Virus record (IMG/VR): IMGVR_UViG_3300017917_004503
Location: 62,001-126,000 of that record
Direction: 5' to 3' (one strand)
Source: a virus
Length of the DNA: 64,000 bases
In this document: piece after piece, positions 42,001 to 51,091 of the stretch
Layout: every line of letters starts with the position of its first letter
How positions within the stretch are numbered: position 1 is the first letter of the stretch
The notes under the pieces: model-generated
Told to the model about the DNA's origin: nothing
The model's input: the letters and a program-made list of their open reading frames with translations, nothing else
Databases searched by the model: none
Position numbers and translations under genes: made by a program

Positions 42001-44265
42001 GCAGAAGGTGAAACTATCGAACAGCTAGAAAAAAGTATACCTAGTGAGATTCTCGATTTTGCAACATATGGTAATAAATCAGAAGAGGGTCAGGATGTTT
42101 ATGTAAGAGTTCAGGTAGATCCAGTCGGCGCTACTGGTTTTATTAACTTTACTCAATCTGAATTTACTATAACCGAGATATCTTCAAATTTAATTATTCC
42201 TGGTCAATATGCTTTTGCCAAAGTCTACACGTCGACTCCTCATGGCCTAGTCAATGATCAAGAAGTTAGTATTTTTAACACAATACCTCAGATAAACGGT
42301 AGATGGAATGTAACAGTACCTGACGGAGCAACCTCTGAATTTATCATACCAATTACGATTGATCCTTCATGGAATAATGTGTTAATATTATCAACACCAA
42401 CTAGATTAGCCGTAGATGGAAGCTTTTTCACTAATCAGTATTTAACCCCTTCGGGATCTATCGAGGTTTTTGTTAATGGTAGATTGATTGGATCCGCAGA
42501 GGCAGGAGATAATTTGTACACCACTGTTAATTCTATAGTTTCCTCTATAAATTCACTACGAACATTCCCTGATTATTTTGCTTCTTGTACTGTTCCAAGT
42601 GAGGATCCAGTAACACTTTTGATTAGTGCTCCAAATGAACTTGGTGCTGATCAAAATGGAGTCGAGTTAACGTATAATGTCTCCGGATCTCTATCGGTTT
42701 CGTCATATTCTACTGGACTTTCAGGAGGATCTAGCATTACTGAATCCTATGTTTATTGGAGTGAATCTAGTGAAGAATATCCAAACGCTAACCTAAAATA
42801 TTGGGGAACTAAAAATCTGGATTGGAATATTTTTACAGAAAATTCATGGGATGACGCTTATGCCCATTCTTGGTTTGACTTTGAGTTTAATAATGATTGG
42901 TTGGGTGGATTTGAACTTCATAATTTGTCTCCTGGAGATTTTGTAAAAGTTAGTACAGCTAATGAATTTTTCCCCTTTCCTATTGGGATAACAGTTCAGC
43001 CGGGTGTTTCTAGCTTAAGTGTTCAAGAATTGGCAGATCAGCTCAATAATTCATCGGACCCAAATATAACTAATTTCTACTATAGACCAATACCAAATGA
43101 AAATGGAGATTCTGATGTTGATAGTCCACCTATTAATTTAGAAATACAAAACACATTAATACCAGCTTCAGCATATTCTCCTGCACTCTCATTGATTGGG
43201 GGAAGTGGAGTATTGATAGCTAATTTCACATACACTGGAGGCACAGTTTTATTACCGACAACAACAACCACTACTAGTACATCGACTAGTACAACAACGA
43301 CAACAACTGCACCTCCAACCAGTACGACAACATCGACTTCGACAACATCGACAACATCGACAACAACTGCACCTCCGACTAGTACGACAACATCGACTTC
43401 GACAACATCGACAACGACTATTGCTCCAACGTCTACAACGACATCGACAACATCGACTAGTACGACTACGACATTGCCACCAGGAACTTTTACTTTGAGT
43501 ACTTCTGGAATTTCTAACATCCTTACATCGTATGGATTTGCACAGACTTCTCCTTTCAGTATTTCTTATCTTTCTGGAACGAACCTTACACCAGGATCAC
43601 CTGTAACATTTACCCCTACTTTTGGTAACAGTGGTGTTATATTAGCTTCGAGCTCATCGACCACACCATCAACACAACTTGTTTTCCAAACTGCTCCAAC
43701 GACAGTTAGCGCATCAATGATAACATATCCTGGAGGGGCAATTTACATAGGAACTGTCACAGGTACTGGAACTACTAGAAACGTTGTATGGTCTTCTGTT
43801 AATTTGGTTGGTATAACTTCTATGGCTGTAAATATTACTGCTTCGACTTTAACAACCACAACTAGTACAAGTACCACAACAACAAGTACAAGTACTTCAA
43901 CCACGACAACTACGACAACGTTAGCCCCAGGAACAGGTAAATTTAAGAACAGTGGATCAATAGTTATGACATCATATAGCTTAAATCAGACTGCACCATT
44001 TAGCACATCTCTTACATCTGGATCTAATCTAACACCAACTAGTTCTGCAACTTTTAGTGCTTACTTTAACTCTGGAACCTCTTTACAGTCTTCTGTGACG
44101 TTCAATAGTTCTCCTACAACAGTTACCGCTACTTTAACGAGATATCCTTCAGGAACAACAACTAATGGATCTATAACAGGAAGCGGAAGTAGTAGAACAA
44201 TAAGCTGGAGCGCAGTAGATCTTTCAACCTCTACATCTTACCAGATACAGATTGGTGGATCTTAA
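39064..44265 (+). CDS. Giant baseplate protein (gp7/gpI-like core) with Ser/Thr-rich tail
   Basis: Protein of 1733 aa, the largest complete gene here. Around residues 370-400 GSYKGLISAIKFFGYQDLRI resembles the core of P2 gpI/T4 gp7-type wedge proteins. About 812-850 looks SH3-like (GNRVQRKSDGEFGSVTAVNY) and 868-942 like a PKD/Ig-type domain (GIYQVTCNIYDAFNAKTVVI). From about 1397 to 1471 is an almost pure Thr/Ser/Pro linker, then a ~120-residue domain, a second Thr/Ser linker (about 1597-1620), and a second copy of a similar domain ending the protein. Collagen-like motifs (GPTGPT, GATA) occur throughout. It lies between the wedge genes and a glycosyltransferase. The wedge call is moderate; the linker/domain architecture is directly visible. 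Confidence 0.65.
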   Translation: MSNFFYRRLEFFDKTGSPLNLDYVGPTGPTPLDSRFTFVTGATASSLGYCSVSQFDSDPGSISFNYTDFNNFSLASWVSEVNDFLLNGAEVFLNGRVAGQNQFSGKIQSVTDNTTFFTVNFFPDSIQGQRLISLDNQIFFNSTYKYRPGGYWRGNIYFDPVSSGLYENQQIFVIQNFDVVGSKFYGHPHTGVTGATAAKWRTRWYNDSYGNTDVSEIIFTYKIQEDLSGGDGYPLIVSYPNVVYPIDVYPTDTLISGGYVETLSVDSSALSINVALNASDLAANIYERKLIIEDISAGPTGPIKVAEIDFYGEVVGEDERFKVMLQNIGRAFYPSDSLILRDHDPSEPLPNFIEINEKRKELLLSGEEIFPYAGSYKGLISAIKFFGYQDLRIKEYWLNLEYQSLKLESPLQQNAQFLNQIKRQQSNGYSQSYQIGDVLDNPNSGKYRMVQTYGPDQDGNYILDVSSEDTLVPSRTYKKTSLFGLFYDITKTTGIEGEFGYPEVVDAFQFTQEEVLIKLFALKERLKRDYLPINARIVDITGEGVYFNVYNTKAWSDVMERPDIESGIYAEVRSNPDFGFLEDLRNFEIRPSSLAIQTPSNYYDTFTIDAAVAGGTGSAFFFSGIPATGPNPTLSVTAGKTYNFNFLTEDFDLFLTTNQNLTQSDPVGVTNNGATSGGPNLTWYVNPLQSSPVYYYSSKNKSLLTGSIIVLPSELSDLGNIVNPLSNQQIFTPQQNESLLSAIGNFYELKQQGQIVELGDGKYDPPSFINPTTGEPYEVPVGMPIILELITDVWTWDELNINWSALLIPVFRIGNRVQRKSDGEFGSVTAVNYSTGIYTVLLDDLTVITVDESELFSTIQNYALLTWKNIDFSNLVEIEWIINKPSTQSGSPYNFQFRGSIVDFYKLAHFVPYTGIYQVTCNIYDAFNAKTVVIKNQAIVVNPKIVDIDAWTRYREVEDYRWTNVQKSWSDYDSIWEYPAEGETIEQLEKSIPSEILDFATYGNKSEEGQDVYVRVQVDPVGATGFINFTQSEFTITEISSNLIIPGQYAFAKVYTSTPHGLVNDQEVSIFNTIPQINGRWNVTVPDGATSEFIIPITIDPSWNNVLILSTPTRLAVDGSFFTNQYLTPSGSIEVFVNGRLIGSAEAGDNLYTTVNSIVSSINSLRTFPDYFASCTVPSEDPVTLLISAPNELGADQNGVELTYNVSGSLSVSSYSTGLSGGSSITESYVYWSESSEEYPNANLKYWGTKNLDWNIFTENSWDDAYAHSWFDFEFNNDWLGGFELHNLSPGDFVKVSTANEFFPFPIGITVQPGVSSLSVQELADQLNNSSDPNITNFYYRPIPNENGDSDVDSPPINLEIQNTLIPASAYSPALSLIGGSGVLIANFTYTGGTVLLPTTTTTTSTSTSTTTTTTAPPTSTTTSTSTTSTTSTTTAPPTSTTTSTSTTSTTTIAPTSTTTSTTSTSTTTTLPPGTFTLSTSGISNILTSYGFAQTSPFSISYLSGTNLTPGSPVTFTPTFGNSGVILASSSSTTPSTQLVFQTAPTTVSASMITYPGGAIYIGTVTGTGTTRNVVWSSVNLVGITSMAVNITASTLTTTTSTSTTTTSTSTSTTTTTTTLAPGTGKFKNSGSIVMTSYSLNQTAPFSTSLTSGSNLTPTSSATFSAYFNSGTSLQSSVTFNSSPTTVTATLTRYPSGTTTNGSITGSGSSRTISWSAVDLSTSTSYQIQIGGS
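43255..43480 (+). repeat. Thr/Ser-coding low-complexity repeat with ~66-bp direct repeats
   Basis: The coding DNA is a run of ACA/ACG/ACT and TCG/AGT codons with TGCACCTCC-type Ala-Pro-Pro interruptions. An imperfect unit of about 66 bp recurs (copies near 43307 and 43367). Such DNA is prone to slippage and recombination, which would change linker length in frame when whole units are gained or lost. Confidence 0.9.
43850..43925 (+). repeat. Second Thr/Ser-coding low-complexity repeat
   Basis: A shorter ACA/ACT/AGT/TCA codon run encoding a Thr/Ser linker between the two C-terminal domains of the giant baseplate protein, ending in LAPG. It resembles the first linker but lacks the larger unit structure. 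Confidence 0.8.
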
Positions 44266-44301
44266 TCGGAACTTTAACTTGCTTTTCTGATAAAATTTTT
44301 T

Positions 44302-45267
44302 ATGATTAATAAAAAGATTACTTTTATATGCGCACAGCCAGATGTGCCATATTTTCACTGGCAAGTTGAGGTTTTTTTACATAATGCAATGAAAAACGGT
44401 ATTAATCCAAATTGGATTGAAATACTTTTTGCTTATGATACAAGCCCTTCGAATGCTGGTGTTTCTTTAGCCTCTAGATACCCTTATGTTAGGTTCTTTT
44501 TTTATAAAAAAACCCCATGCGAGAACTATGGGTATATTCCAATATTAAGACCAGATATTCTTGAGCAACACTTCGAGAGATTTCCACAGCTTTCTCAAGA
44601 ACCAATTTTCTATCATGACTCTGATATAATTTTTAGAGAATTACCTGATTTTGAAAGTCTTCTATCTGATGATAAATGGTATTTCAGTGACACAGTTTCT
44701 TATATTGGATCGAACTATATAAGGAGTAAATCAGAAGAGCTATTTGAGAATATGTGCGAAATAGCAGAGGTTCCCAAAGAATTAGTGATGGAAAATGAAT
44801 TAAACTCCGGTGGTGCTCAATATCTAATGAAGGGAATAGATCATTTATTTTGGAGAGATGTGAAGAATGTTTCTTTAGACCTTTATAAATATATGCTTAA
44901 AAGGGAGGAAGACGAAAGAATCACCTTATCTTCGGATCAGCTTCTTCATTATAATCCTATCCAAAAGTGGTGTGCTGATATGTGGGCCGTTTTTTGGTGT
45001 GGTCTTAAAAGAGGGGCACAGATAAGAATATCTAATGAGTTAAGCTTTAGTTGGGGGTCAACTTACGGACAGGATGAATGGAATAAGCATAAGATTTATC
45101 ACAATGCTGGAGTTGTGAATAATCAGGACGGTAAGGTTTTTTACAAAGGAGAATTTATAGATAAATCCCCTTTCGATCACGATTTTTCACAAATAGATCC
45201 ACAACATAACACGTACAATTATGTTCAAGCTATTTTATATGCTAAAGAAAAACGTTCTTTAGTATAG
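44302..45267 (+). CDS. Glycosyltransferase-like protein with DxD motif
   Basis: Protein of 321 aa. GT-A-type features: an N-terminal strand (KKITFICAQPDVPYFHWQVE) followed by FLHNAMKNG, EILFAYDTSPSNAG, and PIFYHDSDIIFRE around residues 101-113, where D-S-D (106-108) is the expected metal/nucleotide-sugar-binding motif. A later NSGGAQYLMKGIDHLFW block resembles acceptor-side regions. The opening W-Q-x-x-x-x-x-x-N and DSD are reminiscent of the hydroxyproline O-arabinosyltransferase-type group, but this is by eye. It directly follows the giant Ser/Thr-rich tail protein (36 bases downstream), making that protein or other tail proteins its likely target. Alternatively it could modify DNA or host glycans. 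Confidence 0.65.
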   Translation: MINKKITFICAQPDVPYFHWQVEVFLHNAMKNGINPNWIEILFAYDTSPSNAGVSLASRYPYVRFFFYKKTPCENYGYIPILRPDILEQHFERFPQLSQEPIFYHDSDIIFRELPDFESLLSDDKWYFSDTVSYIGSNYIRSKSEELFENMCEIAEVPKELVMENELNSGGAQYLMKGIDHLFWRDVKNVSLDLYKYMLKREEDERITLSSDQLLHYNPIQKWCADMWAVFWCGLKRGAQIRISNELSFSWGSTYGQDEWNKHKIYHNAGVVNNQDGKVFYKGEFIDKSPFDHDFSQIDPQHNTYNYVQAILYAKEKRSLV

Positions 45268-45280
45268 GTTAATTTATCCG

Positions 45281-45288
45281 GATATATA
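45281..45288 (+). promoter_or_regulatory. Putative late promoter P8 (GATATATA)
   Basis: CGGATATATAAAAT, 22 nt from the last motif base to the ATG at 45310. It heads the fibre block. Confidence 0.65.
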
Positions 45289-45309
45289 AAATTAAACATA
45301 AATTCCTGA

Positions 45310-47025
45310 ATGGCCCAACAAATAGAACAAGGAGATTACATATTTTACCAAGATGCAACTGTGGGCGGACCACCAGTTCTTTGGAACTGGCTTTTTCCTG
45401 GTGGAACCCCCACCGGAAGTTCAAATCAAAATCCAATTGTTAGATATCTGGCACCAAACTCTTTAGGGTATAATGTTACCCTTTACGTGGAAGACACATA
45501 TTCAATATATTCGAGTAAAACTGAAAATAATGCCATAGTTGTTGTTCCTGAGAATCTTTCTTCTATATCGTTATCTGCTTCGACAGCCAACGCTACACTC
45601 AGTGAAACTGTTTTATATACTGTTGCGGGTCCAACAGGAAAGTTGTCTTATTATGATTGGGATTTACCAGGAACAGGAGGATTTACTGGACCGACCTCTC
45701 AAACGCAATCACTAACAGTCAATAGTTGGTTGGATTTGACTGGTTCTGATGCAGGGTCTTTCTTTTCCATAGCATCTTTAGATGCTTCTGTTACTTATTT
45801 TTCAGTTACTGGAAATAGTCTTACTGTTACAACACCCATAAATTTTATAAAATCTGGATATTTTGAATCTTTTAACCTATTAAGTGCAACTGGAGCTTTT
45901 CCTTCTCCTACAACTCAGTACACCCAAGCTATTAATACCGTTACGCAAACCAGTTCAATTGGTCTTGGAGGAGGAGGATATGTCTGGCTTTTTGGACAGC
46001 CTTACTATCCTAATGCTATAGAAAATTTGTCATCTCGGGTACAGGGAGAAACTGTAGATTTTTGGTCTTGTAGTAAAGATTTTGCATTTCCTTTTGGTTC
46101 TATAGATGCAGGAAAACTTGAAAATTTACAATTTGTAGCTTCTAAACAGGCATTTGATGTTTTAGGAGTTTCACCTACTGGATGGGAGTCTTTAAGCAGA
46201 TATACTGTGGGTAACTATATGTTTCCGTATGATCTTTCTACATATTTTAATTCTAGTTTTTATTTAGCTGATGTGAATAGTTTGGTTGCAGGGACACCTA
46301 TTTCAAATAATGGATATTCATCTTTTAATTCTCTCTTTCTGAATGATGCTTATTATGCCTCACAAAGTTCGGCTAGCATGTCTGCTAGGTACCCTTCTGT
46401 TCAACCAGCAGCATTTCTCCTTAATTTAGATGGTGCAGCAGGGGCAAGTGGATCTCCTGGATTGCAATGTATACCCTCACCAACTCTTGTTGGCGGAACT
46501 GTAACATTAACACTCACTGTTCAATATAGTACTAATGGAAAAATAAGCGGATATAATCCTGCGTCTGATAATGTTATAAATATTAATTTTTCACCGCCGG
46601 GAAACAGCCCTGATGCTTCTTTATTTTTTGCACAGGATACCATAGGAGGCAGCGGATTTGTAAGCTTGATAAATGCAGCTTTAACAAGTGCTGGTCTTGC
46701 TTCTAATATAGAAGCTATTGCAAGTCCGAGTTTTTGTTGGTCCCCAGCTTTATATGAATTAACAACGGGCCAATATTTCCAAGGATGTAAAATAGTCATC
46801 AAAGATGTAGTTGATCCGGGCAACCCACATTTGAAGATAATAAGAGTCAGGGTCCAAGGAAACTCAGGCAGCTGGAACCCACCATACAATTTATATACGG
46901 TAACAGGAAATGCTGGATCCGGAAGTTGGCTTTGTTTTGCTGACGAGTACATTTCTAATCCTTATCAAGAATATGACACTCAATCTTTGCCTTTTAGAGG
47001 TTTTAAGTTTAGAGGTAACACCTAA
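45310..47025 (+). CDS. Tail fibre/adhesin with N-terminal PKD-like domain
   Basis: Protein of 571 aa. Residues about 20-85 fit a PKD domain: LWNWLFPGGTPTGSSNQNPI, then a V-R-Y...Y-x-V-T-L-x-V-x-D series (YNVTLYVEDTYSIYSSK). A second Ig/PKD-like segment follows (LSYYDWDLPGTGGFTGPTSQ). The remaining C-terminal part is Gly/Ser/Asn-rich beta structure with aromatic residues, typical of receptor-binding fibres, and unrecognised. PKD-type folds are common in surface and sugar-binding proteins of Bacteroidota, which is consistent with an adhesion role. It is 17 bases before the next fibre gene. Confidence 0.6.
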   Translation: MAQQIEQGDYIFYQDATVGGPPVLWNWLFPGGTPTGSSNQNPIVRYLAPNSLGYNVTLYVEDTYSIYSSKTENNAIVVVPENLSSISLSASTANATLSETVLYTVAGPTGKLSYYDWDLPGTGGFTGPTSQTQSLTVNSWLDLTGSDAGSFFSIASLDASVTYFSVTGNSLTVTTPINFIKSGYFESFNLLSATGAFPSPTTQYTQAINTVTQTSSIGLGGGGYVWLFGQPYYPNAIENLSSRVQGETVDFWSCSKDFAFPFGSIDAGKLENLQFVASKQAFDVLGVSPTGWESLSRYTVGNYMFPYDLSTYFNSSFYLADVNSLVAGTPISNNGYSSFNSLFLNDAYYASQSSASMSARYPSVQPAAFLLNLDGAAGASGSPGLQCIPSPTLVGGTVTLTLTVQYSTNGKISGYNPASDNVININFSPPGNSPDASLFFAQDTIGGSGFVSLINAALTSAGLASNIEAIASPSFCWSPALYELTTGQYFQGCKIVIKDVVDPGNPHLKIIRVRVQGNSGSWNPPYNLYTVTGNAGSGSWLCFADEYISNPYQEYDTQSLPFRGFKFRGNT

Positions 47026-47042
47026 TTAAAAAACAAATTAAA

Positions 47043-50000
47043 ATGCCCAATAGTACATTATACATAAACGACATAGCATTAGACAAAGAACTATTTGTTT
47101 GGGCCAGTGGACAAGATATTCGAAAATACACTGGAACGTCCTGGGAATATTATAATAGTTCCAATTCGGCAGTTCCCCAAGCTTCCCCATATTATTTAGA
47201 TACCCGAAGCATTTCTATAGATCCCGAAAATAAAGCTTGGGTTGGAGTTGCCCAAGGACCAACATCTGGATTTAATGAAGTTGCCGTATTTTGGATAAAC
47301 GCTTCAAATGTAACTGAAGGTGATTTTTGGAATTTCAGTGATCTTGGATCTTTTTCAGAGACCCAAGAAATTTCTTTAGTTTATGCTTGTCCTTTTGGTG
47401 ATGACATCTTAGCATTCTCTACTCCTTTGAACGGTGTTGGTGGTACAGGAGCTACAGCTTATACTAGAATATTTGGTGCCACTGGAGGCAGATTGTTTCA
47501 TTATCTGAAAGAAACTGACCAATGGAAAGAAACAGCACCTGGATATATTTGGCCTCACATATATTCTATATCGACTAAGGGCAATAAAGGAACTGGATAT
47601 TATTATTATCTAGGAACCAGCGAAGGTCTAATGGTTATACCCCAAGGGGTTTTGAGTACTATAGAGCTATCAAACGGATTAAAGTATATTCAACAGGCCA
47701 CAGTTTATAATTCTCATACCTCTGGAATAATATCCGATAACATCTATTGTTTATCCTTTGATGAGAATGAAAATTTGTGGATCGGTACTGATTTAGGTCT
47801 TTCTTTTTTTAACGGAGAAAAATTTTGGAATTATCCTCTGAGCGGTCCTGTAACTGCCATACAGAGTAGAGATAATGGCCACGTGTTTTATGCGATGGGT
47901 GACGGTGAGATGTTTCAAGGAACTGGTATTTGGCATTTCAACGGTACAACCCACACACAGATAAATTCTTCTAATTCAGAATTACAAAACAATCAGGTAC
48001 TAGACTTTAATATTCTGGAGCATAACGTGGTTCAGGGATCTAGGATTTTACATGAAAATTCTTTCTGGGTTCTCGAATACAATTACCTGTCGTCTCTAGA
48101 TTATGATTTACCCCATGTTTATGCTTCTTCAAAATATGCTGGAGCAACCGGGTGGAATTTTACGTACTATACCCCTACTGGTGGTGGACCCGATATACCA
48201 AAAGTAAATAAGTACACCTGGACGTATCCTGAATGGCTTGTCTATGATAACGAATATCTTAAAGAAAAACATCCAGGATTGGATCCAAGAAACCTTTTTC
48301 TGACCACTAAGTTACAGGATATTGCAGACGGTAAAGCAGGGGAACAACCATACTGGAATAACTGGCCTTTACCTTCGTATGAAGAATCAGTAAAGATTGA
48401 CCAGTTTGCTTCTCCAGCATGGGATGGCCAGATTATGATTTACAATGGGACACAATCCAACGTAAATATAACTTCTTCAACCGTACAGGAATTTCAAGGA
48501 TATAAGAAATATTATGTTTCTGGTACAATTCTTCCACCAGCTCAGAATGTTGAAACAGTCGTACAGTTCGGATATTACTCAGACTCTACACCTGCAACTT
48601 TGACTGCAACTAATCCATCAATAAACGCTGATTTAAATTCAGTTAACGACACTTTCAGTCAGGGCAAGACCTCTTTTATAGTTTGTTACTCTGAGTCCGG
48701 TACGGTTGATGCTATACTGCCATTTAAAGGGAATAGCACAGAGATCCAATCCCTATGCTCTAGTCCTGATGGTAATTACATTTACGCAGGAGGAACTTTT
48801 AACAAATTTATCGAGGTTGGTGATTTCGTCTGGGGTTCTTCAGCTAATATTTTAGGTGCTTCTGGTCCAACTGGTGCACCTGTAGGTATCACTAATAATC
48901 AATTTTCATCATATGGAGCTACTTCCGACCTTGGTTGGATATACCCTATAACCGATCCTGGAATAACTACGAATATTTATTGGACGATGACTGCTTTCCC
49001 TGGAGAATTTGAAAATGTTTCTTCCGGATTTGCTGATTTTAAGTTTGGTGGATATCCGTCCGGTACAATAGGAACTTGGGAAACGATAGAAAACATCTAT
49101 CTTAATTACTTGGACAATTTTACAGCAGATCAATCTGCTTTTTTGAATAGTGTTTTAATTGGATCTACTATTAAAATAACTCTAACAGGTGGTGTAACAC
49201 AAACTGCCTATTATAGAATTGATGCTTCATCCAATAATTCAGGTAACAGTATAACATATTGGATCACATATCAAACCGGAGCAAGTGGTCCAGTTGAAGA
49301 TTATAGCATTGCTCTCGTATCGTTAGATGCTGAGTTTTTCTCTTATAATTCGAATACCTTTCCTTATACTAAATTTCAGGACACATTATTAAGTGATTCG
49401 TCAGCATTTTTCGTTGCTAAAATAGGTAGAGATTTAGGAAATATTTCAAGTTTTTCTGGTGTTACTGGCGATTTCAACACCTCTGTTAGAAAGTCATATA
49501 GAATAAATGAGTTTAGGCATTTCCCTGTTATTGGGACTTACAATTCAGCAATACAAAACATTACAATCGACGCATCTAAATACTATTTGAATATAGGATT
49601 TTCCAATAATTCTGCAGTCAACAGATATTCAACACTAAAAAATCTCTGGACTAGAAGCGGTGATTTCATCGATGCACCTAGTGAGTTTGGTAGTTCTACA
49701 TCATCATATTTTATTTCGTATATGAGATTAACCACAGAAAACTTTGATTTGATTGATGTTGAGACCACAACTTCATCAAGTTTCATTTATCTGAAAGAAA
49801 TCCAATCATCAAATAGCGAAAATAGTGTTTTGTTAACAGGAGTCTCTAATAACAGCTTCTCTATGTTGGATATTGACCTGAATAACCCAATACCTTCTTC
49901 ATCTTATCCTTTTTATATTATCACCGGACAAGGATCAACCGGATCAACCGGAGCTTTTGTTGATATCGGCGGAACCTCTTCTTATTCTAATTTAAAGAAG

Positions 50001-51053
50001 ATCTCTTGTGACAAGGACAGCAAATCACACTATTATGTCAGTACAGTAACTGGAGACTATGGCCAAGGATTAACTGGAAGTTTTTTTGGACAGCAATACG
50101 TTTTAGGATCAACCGGTCAGAATTTCTTTGTCTCCGCCAAGATTACTGAACAAGGACAAGTTTTAGATTTGTTTACTAATTCTACAGGGATCCTTGATAG
50201 GAATATGCAAATACTTTCATTTGAAAATCTAAATCAAGATCAGAATTTCATAACATACCAAACAGGAGCTACTGGAATAACTGGATTTAACATAGGTTTT
50301 ATTAAAACTAACATGGATGGTAAAAATCTAGATTCTAATAATTTAGGTTTATTTTATGGACCTGTTACTACTATAACCGATTCTTCATCTAACATTTTTT
50401 CTTCTGGTGCTAATTGGGGTGGACTCACAGGTGGAACTGCTTATGTGAATGTCGGTGCAACATCAGGATTTAATTTTCTGAGTAAACAATTTGTTCCTGA
50501 ACTTGGTATTAATTTAGGAAATGTTATTTCTAGACCTGGCTCAGGAGCTTGGACATGGTGTGACGTACATTCGACTGATAATTTTTTGCAGATACCAATA
50601 TTATCTACAGTAGTTTTCAGTAACTATGCTTCAAATATTTACGGAAAACAAAATAACACATGGGTTCTAAGTAATTCCCAAACCGGTGTTGAAATATTAA
50701 ATGTTAAATCAACACCTTATTTTATTTTCACTTTTACAGAGTCTGGATATTTTACTATTTATAACAAAGTTGAGGATTCTGCAGGAAATGTGTACGAAAT
50801 AACAAAACCAGGATTTATCCAGATAGTCGATCATAAGAACGAAAAAAGAGCTGATGATAGAAGACCAGACTTTGTGGATTCTAACGATTATGGTTATCCT
50901 AACGTTCCTTTTTCTGCCAGAGATTACCAAGTAAATAGGCTGAATAAAGATTTAATTATAGAAGAAGCCCAAATTCTAGAGTCTAATAAAACACAGTTTG
51001 GATCTGGAATAGTTATACCAGGTAATCCTGATTCTACATTTGACTCTGAATAA
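47043..51053 (+). CDS. Giant tail fibre/adhesin with beta-propeller-type N-terminal repeats
   Basis: Protein of 1336 aa. The first ~330 residues have blade-like repeats, including ISDNIYCLSFDENENLWIGT followed by DLGLSFFNG, which is the 'iWiGT..Gls' pattern of two-component-regulator propeller (Reg_prop) repeats of Bacteroidota sensor proteins, and a YYYYLGTSEGLMVIPQG blade. A later segment near 570 (SSPDGNYIYAGGTFNKFIEV) is another blade-like motif. The C-terminal ~180 residues include a PKD-like strand set (PYFIFTFTESGYFTIYNKVE). G-x-T-G motifs occur in the middle. It is probably a receptor-binding fibre. It ends at a bidirectional terminator. Confidence 0.65.
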   Translation: MPNSTLYINDIALDKELFVWASGQDIRKYTGTSWEYYNSSNSAVPQASPYYLDTRSISIDPENKAWVGVAQGPTSGFNEVAVFWINASNVTEGDFWNFSDLGSFSETQEISLVYACPFGDDILAFSTPLNGVGGTGATAYTRIFGATGGRLFHYLKETDQWKETAPGYIWPHIYSISTKGNKGTGYYYYLGTSEGLMVIPQGVLSTIELSNGLKYIQQATVYNSHTSGIISDNIYCLSFDENENLWIGTDLGLSFFNGEKFWNYPLSGPVTAIQSRDNGHVFYAMGDGEMFQGTGIWHFNGTTHTQINSSNSELQNNQVLDFNILEHNVVQGSRILHENSFWVLEYNYLSSLDYDLPHVYASSKYAGATGWNFTYYTPTGGGPDIPKVNKYTWTYPEWLVYDNEYLKEKHPGLDPRNLFLTTKLQDIADGKAGEQPYWNNWPLPSYEESVKIDQFASPAWDGQIMIYNGTQSNVNITSSTVQEFQGYKKYYVSGTILPPAQNVETVVQFGYYSDSTPATLTATNPSINADLNSVNDTFSQGKTSFIVCYSESGTVDAILPFKGNSTEIQSLCSSPDGNYIYAGGTFNKFIEVGDFVWGSSANILGASGPTGAPVGITNNQFSSYGATSDLGWIYPITDPGITTNIYWTMTAFPGEFENVSSGFADFKFGGYPSGTIGTWETIENIYLNYLDNFTADQSAFLNSVLIGSTIKITLTGGVTQTAYYRIDASSNNSGNSITYWITYQTGASGPVEDYSIALVSLDAEFFSYNSNTFPYTKFQDTLLSDSSAFFVAKIGRDLGNISSFSGVTGDFNTSVRKSYRINEFRHFPVIGTYNSAIQNITIDASKYYLNIGFSNNSAVNRYSTLKNLWTRSGDFIDAPSEFGSSTSSYFISYMRLTTENFDLIDVETTTSSSFIYLKEIQSSNSENSVLLTGVSNNSFSMLDIDLNNPIPSSSYPFYIITGQGSTGSTGAFVDIGGTSSYSNLKKISCDKDSKSHYYVSTVTGDYGQGLTGSFFGQQYVLGSTGQNFFVSAKITEQGQVLDLFTNSTGILDRNMQILSFENLNQDQNFITYQTGATGITGFNIGFIKTNMDGKNLDSNNLGLFYGPVTTITDSSSNIFSSGANWGGLTGGTAYVNVGATSGFNFLSKQFVPELGINLGNVISRPGSGAWTWCDVHSTDNFLQIPILSTVVFSNYASNIYGKQNNTWVLSNSQTGVEILNVKSTPYFIFTFTESGYFTIYNKVEDSAGNVYEITKPGFIQIVDHKNEKRADDRRPDFVDSNDYGYPNVPFSARDYQVNRLNKDLIIEEAQILESNKTQFGSGIVIPGNPDSTFDSE

Positions 51054-51054
51054 T

Positions 51055-51087
51055 AAAAAAAGGCTAAATTTAAATTTAGCCTTTTTT
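51055..51087. terminator. Bidirectional terminator between convergent fibre and phoH genes
   Basis: AAAAAA-AGGCTAAATTTAAATTTAGCCT-TTTTT is a perfect palindrome with A and T flanks. It separates the forward fibre gene (stop at 51051-51053) from the reverse phoH gene (stop at 51092-51094). Confidence 0.9.
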
Positions 51088-51091
51088 ATTT

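Noticed and set aside
43080-43520. Reverse-strand frame of 146 codons rich in Val and Asp
   Set aside because: It is the complement of the Thr/Ser codon repeat (ACA/ACG read as V/D codons) inside the giant baseplate gene; low-complexity shadow with no start context.
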